A DNA stretch of 64,000 nucleotides from Paraglaciecola marina (GCF_004360155.1 NZ_SAIS01000001.1:434001-498000), one strand, 5' to 3'. Shown: positions 26,552-37,201, counted from the stretch's first letter. The notes: generated by a model from the sequence alone, not told the origin. Numbers and translations are program-made.

Positions 26552-28579
26552 TTATTTAACTTTCATACCTGGTTGTGCGCCTTCTTCTGGATTCAGTATC
26601 CATAGATCTTCACCGCCGGGACCTGCTGCTAACACCATGCCTTCAGACATGCCAAAACGCATTTTACGAGGAGCTAAATTAGCCACCATAACTGTCAATT
26701 TACCCTCTAAGTCTTCTGGTTGATACGCTGATTTAATGCCTGCGAAGACTTGACGGGTTTCGCCACCTAAATCTAGCTCTAAGCGCAATAATTTATCGGC
26801 TTTCTCTACGTGTTCTGCTTTAGCTATACGGGCAATACGTAAATCAATTTTAGCAAAGTCCTCAAAGCTTATTGTGTCTGCAATAGGATTTTTTGCTAAA
26901 GGACTATTTGGATCTAGGGTTACCGTAGGCTCTAAATTTTCTTTTGAGTCATCAATCATAGCGTTGACTTTGTCCATATCTACCCGTTGCATCAGAGCTT
27001 TAAACTTATTGATGTTGTGAGCTGTTAATACATGTTGAGAACTTTTCCAGCTTAAGGTGTCATTCAAAAATGCTTCAGATTGGTTCGCTAATGTGGGCAC
27101 AACTGGTTTCAAATAGACGACTAAAATACGGAATAAATTAATGCCTAACGAGCATACATCATGGGTAAACTGCTGTTTGCTCTCATCTTTGATGGTAACC
27201 CAAGGGGCATTAGCATCAATGAATTGGTTAGCTTTATCAGCTAAGGCCATAATTTCGCGAATTGCTTTATGATATTGGCGCTTTTCAAATGCAGTGGCAA
27301 TGCTTGCCTCTGCTTGATGAAATTCAGCCACAAGCTCAGGTTCAAGTACATTACTTGATAATTTGCCATCAAACCGTTTTGTGATAAAGCTAGCGCAGCG
27401 ACTGGCAATATTGACAACTTTACCGACTAAGTCGGAATTCACTTTTTGTGCAAAGTCTTCAAAATTTAAGTCAATGTCGGTTACAGCATCACTTAATTTC
27501 GAGGCAAAGTAATAACGTAAGTACTCTGGGTTTAAATGGTCCAAATAAGTACGGCCTTTGATAAAGGTACCTTTAGATTTTGACATTTTGGCGCCGTTAA
27601 CGGTTACAAAGCCATGTACATTCACCCCTGTTGGCTTTCTAAAACCAGCGCCTTCAAGCATGGCTGGCCAGAATAAACAGTGGAAGTAGGTAATGTCTTT
27701 ACCAATGAAATGATATAGCTCAGCGTCTGAATCTTTACCCCAATATTCATCAAAGTTAAGGCCATTTTTATCACATAGGTTTTTGAAGCTGGCCATATAG
27801 CCCACTGGCGCATCTACCCATACATAAAAGAACTTACCTGGGGCATTAGGAATTTCAAAACCAAAATAAGGCGCATCACGGCTGATATCCCACTGCTGCA
27901 TACCTTCTTCAAACCATTCTTTTAGTTTGTTGGCGATTTCAGGTTGAACAGCATCGCTTTGTAGCCATTCTTGCAACATACCTTCAAACTGAGGTAGGTC
28001 GAAAAAGTAATGTTCAGAATCCCGTAACACAGGCTCGGCACCTGATACTACTGAGCGGGGATTTTTGAGCTCGGTAGGGTCGTAGGTGGCGCTACATACA
28101 TCACAACTGTCGCCGTTTTGGTCTTCGGCACCGCATTTAGGGCAGGTACCTTGTACAAATCGGTCTGGTAAAAACATTTCTTTTTCAGGGTCGAACAACT
28201 GGCTGATGGTGCGTTTACTAATAAAACCTGAATCGTTTAAGCGGTTATACACTAACTCACACAACTCTTTGTTTTCGTCAGAGTGAGTTACATGGTAGTT
28301 GTCGTACTCAACGCCAAAATCGACTAAATCTGCATGATGCTCATCACGGGTTTGGGCTACCATTTGTTCTGCCGTAATACCTAACTGCTGGGCTTTAAGC
28401 ATAACGGGTGTGCCGTGGGCATCGTCTGCACAAACGCTATAACAATTATGACCACGCATTCGTTGAAATCTAGTCCAGATATCGGTTTGAATATGCTCTA
28501 AAAGGTGGCCTAAATGGATTGAGCCGTTAGCATAGGGAAGGGCGCTGGTTACTAGAATTTTGCGAGTTTGTTCAGACAT
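26552..28579 (-). CDS. metG: Methionyl-tRNA synthetase
   Basis: 675 residues from ATG at 28579 (an in-frame GTG lies two codons upstream). The signatures are [14 protein letters not shown] (HIGH), a four-Cys zinc knuckle ([17 protein letters not shown]) and KMSKS in [14 protein letters not shown]-terminal tRNA-binding OB domain follows (about 570-675: [20 protein letters not shown]), as in the dimeric E. coli enzyme. It charges both initiator and elongator tRNA-Met. The gene is divergent from dcd. The mrp/apbC gene often found next to metG is not present here. Confidence 0.98.
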   Translation of the reverse strand: MSEQTRKILVTSALPYANGSIHLGHLLEHIQTDIWTRFQRMRGHNCYSVCADDAHGTPVMLKAQQLGITAEQMVAQTRDEHHADLVDFGVEYDNYHVTHSDENKELCELVYNRLNDSGFISKRTISQLFDPEKEMFLPDRFVQGTCPKCGAEDQNGDSCDVCSATYDPTELKNPRSVVSGAEPVLRDSEHYFFDLPQFEGMLQEWLQSDAVQPEIANKLKEWFEEGMQQWDISRDAPYFGFEIPNAPGKFFYVWVDAPVGYMASFKNLCDKNGLNFDEYWGKDSDAELYHFIGKDITYFHCLFWPAMLEGAGFRKPTGVNVHGFVTVNGAKMSKSKGTFIKGRTYLDHLNPEYLRYYFASKLSDAVTDIDLNFEDFAQKVNSDLVGKVVNIASRCASFITKRFDGKLSSNVLEPELVAEFHQAEASIATAFEKRQYHKAIREIMALADKANQFIDANAPWVTIKDESKQQFTHDVCSLGINLFRILVVYLKPVVPTLANQSEAFLNDTLSWKSSQHVLTAHNINKFKALMQRVDMDKVNAMIDDSKENLEPTVTLDPNSPLAKNPIADTISFEDFAKIDLRIARIAKAEHVEKADKLLRLELDLGGETRQVFAGIKSAYQPEDLEGKLTVMVANLAPRKMRFGMSEGMVLAAGPGGEDLWILNPEEGAQPGMKVK

Positions 28580-28833
28580 GGTCACTTATGTTTATTAAGT
28601 TTTAAAAAAGGCCGCAAATAGTAGCGAAAATAGTGACTCTTTGCATTACGAAATTGCATCACCAGTGAATAATTTTAATCATTTTTCAATAACAGCTAAA
28701 AAATTTTACTTAGTGATAAAAATGTCATAAAAATTATTACCTTAAAGCCATGTAAATGGCGTAAGCTTTGGTTATAACGTGAAGATGGCTAAGTAGCCTA
28801 AATATCCACCATAAAATAAAAGAATCCATTGCT

Positions 28834-29424
28834 ATGCGCTTATGTGATAAAGATATCTACCAGTATTTACTAGATGGAAAAATTAAAGTTTCTCCACAAC
28901 CTGCATACGAAGAAATAAGCGGTGTAACCGTTGATATGCGATTGGGCAATAAATTTAGAGTGTTTGAAGATCATCAAGCTCCTTACATTGATTTAAGTGG
29001 TCCTAAGGCCGAAGTTCAAGCCGCATTAAATAATGTGATGAGTGATGAAATTGAGATTTCTGATGACAAAGCTTTTTTTCTGCACCCCGGAGAGTTAGCT
29101 TTAGCTGTTACTTATGAATCAGTTACCCTGCCGGCTAATATCGTTGGCTGGTTAGACGGGCGCTCATCATTAGCTCGATTAGGACTAATGGTGCATGTTA
29201 CTGCCCATCGAATTGATCCGGGGTGGTCTGGTAATATTGTGCTCGAAATATTTAACAGCGGTAAATTACCACTTGCTTTAAAACCTGGCATGAAAATAGG
29301 CGCCATAAGCTTTGAAGTTTTATCTGACTTTGCTGAAAAACCCTACAACGCTAGACTCGACGCTAAATATAAAGATCAATCTGGTGCTACGGCAAGCCGT
29401 ATCAGCGCAGATGATAAATCTTAG
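28834..29424 (+). CDS. dcd: dCTP deaminase
   Basis: 196 residues, family-typical length. The trimeric dUTPase-like fold is shown by [20 protein letters not shown], followed by [15 protein letters not shown] and [13 protein letters not shown]. It converts dCTP to dUTP, feeding thymidylate synthesis. It starts at ATG after about 250 bases of AT-rich divergent promoter region shared with metG. Confidence 0.97.
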   Translation: MRLCDKDIYQYLLDGKIKVSPQPAYEEISGVTVDMRLGNKFRVFEDHQAPYIDLSGPKAEVQAALNNVMSDEIEISDDKAFFLHPGELALAVTYESVTLPANIVGWLDGRSSLARLGLMVHVTAHRIDPGWSGNIVLEIFNSGKLPLALKPGMKIGAISFEVLSDFAEKPYNARLDAKYKDQSGATASRISADDKS

Positions 29425-29484
29425 GAATGGTGGGTAGGTTAAGGGGGCGAAGTGTGTCTCAGACATTGGATTTAGGAGGGTGAA

Positions 29485-30111
29485 ATGGCGGATAATTCAC
29501 ATTTTTATGAACCGAAAAATGGGCATCAATTACCCCATGACCCCTTTAACGCCATCATTGCGCCAAGGCCTATAGGGTGGATTTCCACAAAAAGTAAAAC
29601 GGGGGCGGTAAATTTAGCGCCATATAGTTTTTTCAATGCTTTTAATTATTCACCGCCCATAGTTGGTTTTTCAAGCCTAGGCTATAAAGACAGTGTAAAA
29701 AACGCGGTAGAAACAGGTGAGTTTTGTTGGAACCTAGTCACTAAACCTCTTGCTGAAGCAATGAACCAGACCAGCGTGGCTGTTGACCCTGATGTAGATG
29801 AATTTGAACTTGCACAGTTAACTAAAGGCCAATGTAAAATTATCGATGTACCTAATGTTGCAAAAAGTCCTGTTGTGATGGAGTGTAAAACCTCGCAGGT
29901 TATGCAGTTAAAATCAGCTAAAGGAGAAAATAGTCAAACTTGGTTAGTGCTAGGTGAAGTGGTTGGAGTGCATATTGCTCAAAAAGCATTGAAAGATGGA
30001 ATTTACGATACCGCAGCGATGGAGCCTGTAATGCGAGCTGGTGGTGCGGCCGATTACTTCACTGTAAGTGAAGAACAAAAGTTCGAATTATTTAGGCCTA
30101 AATCAAATTAA
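29485..30111 (+). CDS. Flavin reductase family protein (FMN-binding split barrel)
   Basis: 208 residues. The opening PRPIGWISTKSKTGAVNLAPYSFFNAF is the FMN-binding flavin-reductase-like motif. The rest (GEFCWNLVTKPLAEAMNQTS, then VVMECKTSQVMQL) follows the family. Cytosolic, probably reducing or carrying FMN for another enzyme. It has GGAGGG before the ATG and sits 60 bases after dcd, perhaps in the same transcript. The partner is unknown. Confidence 0.88.
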   Translation: MADNSHFYEPKNGHQLPHDPFNAIIAPRPIGWISTKSKTGAVNLAPYSFFNAFNYSPPIVGFSSLGYKDSVKNAVETGEFCWNLVTKPLAEAMNQTSVAVDPDVDEFELAQLTKGQCKIIDVPNVAKSPVVMECKTSQVMQLKSAKGENSQTWLVLGEVVGVHIAQKALKDGIYDTAAMEPVMRAGGAADYFTVSEEQKFELFRPKSN

Positions 30112-30205
30112 GTACATTCTTGGCTAAGGATTGCGCAAACAATACTGAAAACAGTGATTTAGCATTGCAAATTTAGTCAAATTACGTAAACTGCGCAGCT
30201 TCGGT

Positions 30206-30282
30206 CGGTGTGTAGCGCAGCTTGGTAGCGCACTTCGCTGGGGGCGAAGGGGTCGTAGGTTCGAATCCTATCACACCGACCA
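30206..30282 (+). tRNA. tRNA-Pro (anticodon GGG)
   Basis: 77 bases with the CCA end encoded. Acceptor stem CGGTGTG/CACACCG, D arm GCGC-AGCTTGGTA-GCGC, anticodon stem CTTCG/CGAAG with loop CTGGGGG (anticodon GGG at 30240-30242), and T arm with GTTCGAATCC. A cytidine at position 1 is usual for bacterial tRNA-Pro. It reads CCC and CCU codons. No attachment-site duplication or integrase is seen beside it. Confidence 0.97.
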
Positions 30283-30541
30283 ATTAATATATTTTCCCCA
30301 CTTTCTTAATTAGTAAACTTCAAATAAGACTCAAACATAGGTTAGTTTTTGTTTCTATCTACTTTTATAGTAACTGCTTCAATTGATTATTTCCGGCTAT
30401 TTTGAACTAACTCCAACTTTTTTTATGTGTAACTCATCGCAGATTGACTATTGGGCGGTGTAATCTAATTTTAGCTGTCATATTCTTGGGATTGCAATGA
30501 GATTGATTTTTAGTCAATTAAATAATCAGGAGTGTTTAAGC

Positions 30542-31777
30542 ATGTTTACTGTTCAAAATTTATCAATTAATGTCCGAGTATTTGGGTTTTTCATGTTCTC
30601 ACTTTATAGTGCTGAAACCTTGGCTGAAACCACTAAAGTGAAGGTGAATAAGCAGTCTAGCTTAACTTCTGTTGAGAGTTATCCTATAGAAAACGTGAAT
30701 CATGCTGTGCCACAATTCAAGGTTGATACAGGATGGCCAGACATGCCAGCTACTTGGTTAATAGGGCAAGTGCCTGGCTTAGCATTAGACAAGCACGATA
30801 ATGTGTGGGTGTTACATCGTCCTAACTCTTTGAGCAGAATTGACCTAGGTCTAACGAATAACTCCGCTCTTTGTTGTGAGGCGGCACCTCATGTGCTGCA
30901 GTTTTCACCTGATGGACAACTTTTAAATGCTTGGGGCGGTCCAGATAAGGCTCCTGTTATTGAAGGACAAAGTCAATGGCCGTCTACTGTCCATGGTTTG
31001 TATGTGGATGATGAAGATACAGTATGGTTGGGTGGTAATGGTAAAGGCGATCATGTGGTGCTCAATTATACCCAGAAGGGGGAGTTCATACGTCAATTTG
31101 GTCACCGTGGTGAGACTGACGGTAATTTAAGTGAAAGTACTTTAGGAAATCCTGCTGATATTTTTCATGATACTGAATCTAATCGTGTCCTTATTGCAGA
31201 TGGTTACATAAATAAGCGAGTGACGGCTTTTGATTCTAAAGACAATACTTTTGAGCAACTTTGGGGAGCTTATGCTGGCTTGCCCGATGGCGGTACCCGT
31301 GATGGCGCATTTGATGTATCTCAAGCTGTAGCAAGTGCTGATAAAAATAGCGTTACAGCAGAAAATTTCGGAGACATTGTACATTGTGTGGTGCAGTCAG
31401 ATGATGGCAGAATTTATGTATGCGATAGAAAAAACAATCGACTACAAGTATTTAAAATGAATGAGTCAGGCAAAGTTGAATTTTTACAAGACGTGATTAT
31501 AGCCAAAGATACCGGTGGAGTTGGCAGTGCTACCGATGTAGATTTTTCACCGGATAACAAATACATGTATGTGGCTGATATGATGAATGGGCGCATATGG
31601 GTATTGTGGCATGATACTTACGAAGTCTTAGGGAGTTTTGGTAGACCTGGGCGCTATCCAGGGCAGTTTACTTGGTTACATAGTGTGGTAGTAGACAGCG
31701 AAGGGAATCTGTATACATCTGAAGTAAATACAGGTCGAAGAGTACAAAAATTTGTACTGACGGGCTTTACCAAGTAA
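30542..31777 (+). CDS. NHL-repeat secreted protein, peptidyl-hydroxyglycine amidating lyase-like
   Basis: 411 residues from the ATG at 30542, which has AGGAG upstream and starts a plausible signal peptide (FTVQNLSINVRVFGFFMFSLYSAETLA). An earlier in-frame ATG at 30497 would put 15 polar residues in front. The mature part is a beta-propeller with NHL-type repeats (GLALDKHDNVWVLHR, VHGLYVDDEDTVWLGGNG, LHSVVVDSEGNLYTSEVNTGRRVQKF). Bacterial homologues are often labelled alpha-amidating lyase-like, but the real activity is not established. It is followed by a long-loop hairpin (31792-31831), then the hydrolase with the microsatellite. Confidence 0.82.
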   Translation: MFTVQNLSINVRVFGFFMFSLYSAETLAETTKVKVNKQSSLTSVESYPIENVNHAVPQFKVDTGWPDMPATWLIGQVPGLALDKHDNVWVLHRPNSLSRIDLGLTNNSALCCEAAPHVLQFSPDGQLLNAWGGPDKAPVIEGQSQWPSTVHGLYVDDEDTVWLGGNGKGDHVVLNYTQKGEFIRQFGHRGETDGNLSESTLGNPADIFHDTESNRVLIADGYINKRVTAFDSKDNTFEQLWGAYAGLPDGGTRDGAFDVSQAVASADKNSVTAENFGDIVHCVVQSDDGRIYVCDRKNNRLQVFKMNESGKVEFLQDVIIAKDTGGVGSATDVDFSPDNKYMYVADMMNGRIWVLWHDTYEVLGSFGRPGRYPGQFTWLHSVVVDSEGNLYTSEVNTGRRVQKFVLTGFTK

Positions 31778-31917
31778 CTATTTTATCGGATAAGCCACAG
31801 CGGAAAGGTAGCTTTTTTGACCCTGTGGTTTATGAACCGATAAGTTCAAATTTCACTAAAACACTTGAGTTATCAATTAAAAAATAGTTTTCTATAGGTC
31901 TTATCCAAAACTGAGAT

Positions 31918-31996
<79 letters not shown>

Positions 31997-32009
31997 TAAA
32001 AGGGTAACT

Positions 32010-32897
32010 ATGAAAATGAGTAAATTTTATAACGCTTTATTAGCAGGGCTTAGTCTGAGTATTGTGTTTTCAAGTTGTGCCGCGCCTATGGAGGCCATAC
32101 ATTCAACTACTGAGCCATCTTCTGGGGTCACTAAAGATTTTGTTTTAAATACTGGCTCATCGGCAATAATTGAACAACCAAAATGTAAGGCTAAATCAGC
32201 GGTTTTGTTGATCCATGGTTGGGTTGGGCAAAAAGATGAAGTGGGTGATTTATATAAAGATTTATCTGCGCAATTAAGAGGAAGTTGTATAGCTTCATTG
32301 CGGTTTGATGTGCAGGGAGAAGCAGAGCGAGAAAAAAGTAACTTTACTTTAACGAGTACGTTTAAAAGTAGAATGGAGGATACAGAGGCTGCCTTAGAAT
32401 ATTTAAAGAAGCAGTATCCTACATTACCATTAGTGGTAGTTGGTTTTAGCCTTGGAGGTGCAACGGCTATGGAGTTAGTTAGCCGTCATCCTAAAACCTT
32501 TGAGGGAGTAGTGTTATGGTCTAGTGCTTTAAATCCTAATGAAATTGTTACGCAACCTAGTTACTACGAAGCGGTTAGAGGTGCAATTGATGAAGGTGAA
32601 AGTGTACTTAAGGAAGCTTGGGCAGATTTAACCTTTACTCGACAACATGTAATTGGGATGTTGGGCTATAACCCTATTCGTAACTTAGGTGAGTTTAAAG
32701 GGCATTTGTTAGCCATACGGGGTACAGATGATTATCTACCAGCCCATGAAAAGGTGATTTTTAAGGCAAGTAGTGCTGTTAGTGAGGATGCATACTATTT
32801 AGGGGGAGCAGACCATATATTTGATGTTTTTGACCCCGAAAACAGTCAAAAGGCTAAAGTGTTAGGTTTGACTTTGAATTGGATAACTGGCCTGTAA
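32010..32897 (+). CDS. Alpha/beta hydrolase lipoprotein
   Basis: 295 residues. The signal has a lipobox-like VFSSC (Cys about residue 23), so it is probably a lipoprotein. The hydrolase fold shows LLIHGWVGQKDEV (oxyanion region), GFSLGGATAMEL (nucleophile Ser), RGTDDYL (acid) and GADHIFDVF (catalytic His). It resembles dienelactone-hydrolase or prolyl-oligopeptidase-type esterases. Its expression may be tuned by the (TAA)25 tract just upstream. Substrate unknown; an envelope location is inferred. Confidence 0.85.
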   Translation: MKMSKFYNALLAGLSLSIVFSSCAAPMEAIHSTTEPSSGVTKDFVLNTGSSAIIEQPKCKAKSAVLLIHGWVGQKDEVGDLYKDLSAQLRGSCIASLRFDVQGEAEREKSNFTLTSTFKSRMEDTEAALEYLKKQYPTLPLVVVGFSLGGATAMELVSRHPKTFEGVVLWSSALNPNEIVTQPSYYEAVRGAIDEGESVLKEAWADLTFTRQHVIGMLGYNPIRNLGEFKGHLLAIRGTDDYLPAHEKVIFKASSAVSEDAYYLGGADHIFDVFDPENSQKAKVLGLTLNWITGL

Positions 32898-32979
32898 TCA
32901 ATTATTTATTTTAGGCGGGGTAAGATAAACCAAAAACACTATCACTAATCAAGTTCATATCTTGTTTTTGATAATTGCA

Positions 32980-34875
32980 TTAGGTCTTATTTAAATACCC
33001 TGTCAAAACGTTTTCTGGTAAAGGTTTAGACCAGTAGTAACCTTGTCCAATTTCACAGCCCAATGCAATTAATTTATTGAGTGTAGCTTTATCCTCTATA
33101 CCTTCAGCTACTGTCTTTAAGCCTAAGCTACTAGCCATATTAATAATAGCTTTTACTATTGAATCGTCTTGCTTATCACTCACCAAGGAATTGATGAATG
33201 AACGGTCTATTTTTAACTTACTAGCGCTAAATTCTCTTAAATACCCTAAGTTTGAGTATCCTGTCCCGAAATCATCAATAGCAATTGATGCTCCTAATTG
33301 ACTCAACCTATTAAGTTGTTTTTCTATCTGATGGGTATCATCTATCAATAGTGATTCTGTCAACTCTAACTCTAAAGCCTCTGCGGGTAGCTTTGCTTTG
33401 CGTAATGCATCTTCAACTGTATCTTGTAAATGCCCATCTTTGAACTGCATTACGGAAAGGTTGATGGCGACCCGTAGTTTAGGATGTCCTTGCTGTCTTT
33501 GTTTAGCACAAAACCTACAGGCTTCCTGAATGACCCATTGGCCGATTTCATTTATTAAGCCGCTACTTTCTGCCAGTGGAATAAATTGATCGGGTGTAAT
33601 TGTACTGCCATCAGGTTGTGGCCAGCGCAATAAAGCTTCTACAGCTGTAACACTACCACTTTTTAGATCTACCATGGGTTGGTAATAAAGTTGAAATTGC
33701 TTTTGACTAACAGCAGGTCGCAATGTTTGTAACAACTTAAATTTAGCATCGCTAGCTTTGTCCATATAGCTGTCATAGAAATGGAAGGTACTCTTGCCTG
33801 CTTCTTTAGCTTGATACATAGCTATGTCTGCCTTACGGCAAAGTTGTTTAAAGTTAGTGCCGTGTTGAGATGTACAAGCAATACCCAATGAGGCTGAAAC
33901 CGCTACTTGTGTTTGTTGAATAGTAAATACGAGGGAGCATTGTCTTATTAGTTCATGGGCTAATTTATTGAGATGGGCGAGATCATTGGAATGAGGAGCT
34001 AACAATAAGAATTCGTCTCCACCAAAGCGGATTAGATATTGATTTGCTTCTAAAATACTAGTCAGCCTTTGTGCAAGCTCTTTTAAAAGTAGATCTCCGG
34101 CTGCGTGCCCTAACACATCATTCACTGGTTTAAAGTTATCTAAATCAAAGAATAATAATGCTAATTGTTGATGATTTTTGAGGCTATCAGCCAATGATTG
34201 TGTAAATAGTATTTCACCATAATAACGGTTAGGAAGATCCGTTAATGGGTCGTGGTGGGCGAGGTGTTGAATTTGAGTTTGGCTTCGTTGTACCTTGGTA
34301 TTTTCTTTGTGTAATGACAACATCAAGCGTTTTATATCTCTTACTAAGATATAAACGCTGAAGCTAGTTACAATAAAAATAACCAAAATGAAAACTAGAT
34401 GGGACCAACTCAAGCTTGGAATATTAGGGGTAATTGAGCCATTTAATGTGAGCCAAGCTAGGATTGTGCATTGAGAAATAACAAATATCAGAATTGAAAT
34501 AAATAACCCAACTCCACCTAGGATCGCGGCGAATATAAATAAACTTGGGTAACCTAAAATAGCTAGGTCAAATAAACCGGCTCCTGTAAATGCTAATGCA
34601 AATAACATAGTCGTTAAAGAGCCCAACAATATATAGGCAGATACCGTTATTTTGTGTCTATATGCAAAAATGAATGCAACAAGTAAGCAACTAAGCCCAA
34701 TTGAAAAAATGACTAAAGTCAGGCTTCTAGCGACTAGAAGGGACGCTATCAGAGCAAAAGAAGAGACCATACATATTTGCATTAGTCTTTGACGGCGAAT
34801 GCCACTAAATACATCCTTGTCATTTAAAATATGTTTATGTTGATGATTATCCTGAAGATCTTGATTGTGAGTCAT
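32980..34875 (-). CDS. Membrane-bound GGDEF-EAL cyclic-di-GMP enzyme
   Basis: 631 residues. The N-terminal 180 residues form about five or six membrane helices. A GGDEF domain follows (about 200-365) with an intact GGDEF at 285-289 and an LPNR start motif. The EAL domain (about 385-628) has EALLRW (413-418), NLSVMQF, ELTES, IDDFGTGYS and AEGIED, so its metal ligands look intact. Both cyclase and phosphodiesterase activity are possible. The membrane part may sense a signal at the inner membrane. It is divergent from the PAS kinase at 35286, with 410 bases between. Confidence 0.95.
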   Translation of the reverse strand: MTHNQDLQDNHQHKHILNDKDVFSGIRRQRLMQICMVSSFALIASLLVARSLTLVIFSIGLSCLLVAFIFAYRHKITVSAYILLGSLTTMLFALAFTGAGLFDLAILGYPSLFIFAAILGGVGLFISILIFVISQCTILAWLTLNGSITPNIPSLSWSHLVFILVIFIVTSFSVYILVRDIKRLMLSLHKENTKVQRSQTQIQHLAHHDPLTDLPNRYYGEILFTQSLADSLKNHQQLALLFFDLDNFKPVNDVLGHAAGDLLLKELAQRLTSILEANQYLIRFGGDEFLLLAPHSNDLAHLNKLAHELIRQCSLVFTIQQTQVAVSASLGIACTSQHGTNFKQLCRKADIAMYQAKEAGKSTFHFYDSYMDKASDAKFKLLQTLRPAVSQKQFQLYYQPMVDLKSGSVTAVEALLRWPQPDGSTITPDQFIPLAESSGLINEIGQWVIQEACRFCAKQRQQGHPKLRVAINLSVMQFKDGHLQDTVEDALRKAKLPAEALELELTESLLIDDTHQIEKQLNRLSQLGASIAIDDFGTGYSNLGYLREFSASKLKIDRSFINSLVSDKQDDSIVKAIINMASSLGLKTVAEGIEDKATLNKLIALGCEIGQGYYWSKPLPENVLTGYLNKT

Positions 34876-35285
34876 TATGTCTAATTTGAGTAGTTTGACT
34901 ACCGAGCCTAGCGCCCTGAATTAAGGGTGTTTGCAGAAATTACAGCACAAACTATTAATCTGCAATATTCAGATTGCTTGATGTTGATACGCATGTTTCA
35001 GGACACATAACTAAATTTAGACCTATACGGTAAATTTACTTTCTTCCAAGGTTCATCCTGTTAGCGCTTCTGTTTTTATCAGCCCTTAATTCGGATACTA
35101 GGTTAGTGGGTTTTATCGCTTATTGCTAACAGTCTTGCTTAGTGAATTTAATGTATTGATCTATAAAGCATACAAGAGTGTGATTCACTACCTTGTATAA
35201 GCTAGATGTCTGATCTTTTATAGGGTGGTTAATTAACCGTAAAAGTTGCTATCATTGCTGAAACAAAGAACTTGGGTGATCTGCC
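34876..35285. promoter_or_regulatory. Divergent intergenic region with a 12-bp palindrome
   Basis: 410 bases with no convincing gene. GGTTAATTAACC at 35227-35238 is a perfect 12-bp palindrome 47 bases before the kinase start and could be an operator. The dyad TACAAG/CTTGTA is also present around 35170-35200. I see nothing else. Confidence 0.4.
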
Positions 35286-36788
35286 ATGCCGACGATACCT
35301 TTTAATTCTTCATCTCCAAAAATAAATAGTAAAGCTCACTCATCCCGGTTAGAAGCGGTACTAAATACTGTTATCGACGGTATTATTACCATTAATAATC
35401 GAGGGGACATTCAAAGCTTTAACCCATCCGCAGAACGTATCTTTGGTTATGCTCCAGAAGAAGTTATTGGTAAAAATGTAAAAATGCTAATGCCAGAGCC
35501 TTACCATAAAGAGCATGACGGTTATCTTCAAAATTATTTTAATACTGGCGACAAACAGGTTATTGGAAAGGGGAGGGAGGTAGAAGCTCAACGAAAAAAC
35601 GGTACTATCTTTTCTATGGAGTTAGGCGTTAACGAGATGAGTATTGCAGGTGAAACCATGTTTGTGGGGACAATTCGAGATATCTCAGATCGCAAAGGCG
35701 CAGAACAAGCGCTATTGGAAAATCAAGCAAAGCTTCAAGCCATTGTAGATAATACGGTTGATGGGTTAATAACTATTAATGAAGTTGGAAAAATTGAACA
35801 TTACAATAAAGCATGTGAAGGCATATTTGGTTTTACGTTTGCTGAGGTGGTGGGTAAGAATGTAAAAATGTTAATGCCTGAACCTTATTACAAGGAGCAT
35901 GACGGATACTTACAAAATTACCAGAATTCAGGTACAAAAAAGATTATTGGTATTGGGAGAGAAGTTAAAGGGAAACGAAAAAACGGTACTTGTTTCCCGT
36001 TAGATCTTTCGGTAAGTGAAGTTCATATACATGGTCGTAAACTCTATAGTGGCATTGTAAGAGATATATCAGAACGAAAAAAATCGGAAGATAGAATAGA
36101 ACAAGCTAACGCTGAGTTAGAAGAGTTCTCATATCGTACGTCCCATGATTTACGGTCACCATTAGTTTCGTCTATTCGCCTCTTAGATATAGTCCAAGAG
36201 GCTATTGAAAATAATGAGAAAGACCATGCTTTAATGGGCATTGGTCGTATTCAAAAGTCGCTGAATCAACTGGAAGAGTTGGTTAAAGATATTCTTACTT
36301 TAACTTTAACCAAAAATGAGAAAGAAGACTACGAAGCAGTAAACGTAGACACTGTAATTAATGATTCATTAAATAAATTAAAACATATGGAAAATTATGA
36401 GCGCTTAAGTATTCAATTAGTTCCTCAATTTGAACAATCACTAATCACTAAAAAGAATCGGTTTGTGTTAATTGTTGAAAACTTATTATCAAATGCTATT
36501 AAATATCAAGATGTTAGCAATGATTCTTCATTTGTAAAGGTGACTACTTACCGTCAGGAAAATAAGTTTATACTAACTGTTAGCGATAATGGTTTGGGTA
36601 TTCCAAAGTCACTTCAAAAGCAGTTATTTCAAATGTTTAAACGATTTCACCCTAAAACATCATTCGGGTCTGGTTTAGGGCTATATATGATGAAGAAAAG
36701 TGTGGACGTACTTGGGGGAAGGATTGAGTTTGATGATATGGATAACCTCAGTACCTTTAAAGTTACATTACCACAATCTCTAGAATGA
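35286..36788 (+). CDS. Soluble sensor histidine kinase with two FixL-type PAS domains
   Basis: 500 residues with no membrane helix. Two near-duplicate PAS domains (about 21-136 and 145-265) share NVKMLMPEPY(H/Y)KEHDGYLQNY, and each has the His/Arg pair of heme-binding FixL PAS: His77/Arg97 and His205/Arg225, both 20 apart as in FixL His200/Arg220. A phospho-acceptor box follows (RTSHDLRSPL, His287) and a full HATPase domain (ENLLSNAIKYQ, DNGLGIP, GSGLGLYM). It likely senses oxygen, NO or redox state if heme binds; many PAS domains with the same motif have not been shown to bind heme. The receiver gene begins 38 bases downstream. Confidence 0.9.
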   Translation: MPTIPFNSSSPKINSKAHSSRLEAVLNTVIDGIITINNRGDIQSFNPSAERIFGYAPEEVIGKNVKMLMPEPYHKEHDGYLQNYFNTGDKQVIGKGREVEAQRKNGTIFSMELGVNEMSIAGETMFVGTIRDISDRKGAEQALLENQAKLQAIVDNTVDGLITINEVGKIEHYNKACEGIFGFTFAEVVGKNVKMLMPEPYYKEHDGYLQNYQNSGTKKIIGIGREVKGKRKNGTCFPLDLSVSEVHIHGRKLYSGIVRDISERKKSEDRIEQANAELEEFSYRTSHDLRSPLVSSIRLLDIVQEAIENNEKDHALMGIGRIQKSLNQLEELVKDILTLTLTKNEKEDYEAVNVDTVINDSLNKLKHMENYERLSIQLVPQFEQSLITKKNRFVLIVENLLSNAIKYQDVSNDSSFVKVTTYRQENKFILTVSDNGLGIPKSLQKQLFQMFKRFHPKTSFGSGLGLYMMKKSVDVLGGRIEFDDMDNLSTFKVTLPQSLE

Positions 36789-36826
36789 ACTATATTCAAG
36801 TCTAATATTAATCAGTGGAGTGCATA

Positions 36827-37201
36827 ATGCCGACATCGTCAGTATTAGTTGTTGAAGATAGTGAAATTGATCAAGTCATAGCTAAATACATGTTTAATAA
36901 ATTTGATGAAAATTTAGAAGTACTTCAAGCGTTTGATGGGGTAGAAGCATTAGATATTTTAAAAGGCACACAGCCACAACCTATTTTTATATTTTTAGAT
37001 ATTAATATGCCAAGAATGAATGGCCACGATTTTTTGAAAGCCTACGAGTCGAGCGACCTGAATTCAACCTCTATCGTTATGCTCACCTCGTCCTGCCAGC
37101 CTGAAGAAAAAGACAAATGCCTCGCCTATAACAGTGTTAAACGCTATTTGACTAAGCCTCTTGAGATTGCAGACTTAGAAGGCTTATTTAAGACTTCTTA
37201 A
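36827..37201 (+). CDS. Single-domain response regulator (CheY-like)
   Basis: 124 residues from the ATG at 36827, chosen because GGAG lies 7 bases upstream. It has the acidic pair (VVEDSE), phospho-acceptor Asp in FLDINMPRMNG, a Thr/Ser at MLTSS and Lys in YLTKPLE. There is no output domain, so it acts through protein contacts or as a phosphotransfer intermediate, as do Rcp1-like receivers paired with PAS or phytochrome kinases. It probably forms a two-gene system with the upstream kinase. Target unknown. Confidence 0.9.
   Translation: MPTSSVLVVEDSEIDQVIAKYMFNKFDENLEVLQAFDGVEALDILKGTQPQPIFIFLDINMPRMNGHDFLKAYESSDLNSTSIVMLTSSCQPEEKDKCLAYNSVKRYLTKPLEIADLEGLFKTS

Noticed and set aside
30206-30282. 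tRNA-Pro as a possible integration site
   Set aside because: No integrase and no direct repeat of the tRNA 3' end are visible within the window.
31792-31831. Terminator after the NHL-repeat gene
   Set aside because: AAGCCACAG/CTGTGGTTT pairs only across a 22-base loop and has no T-run after it.
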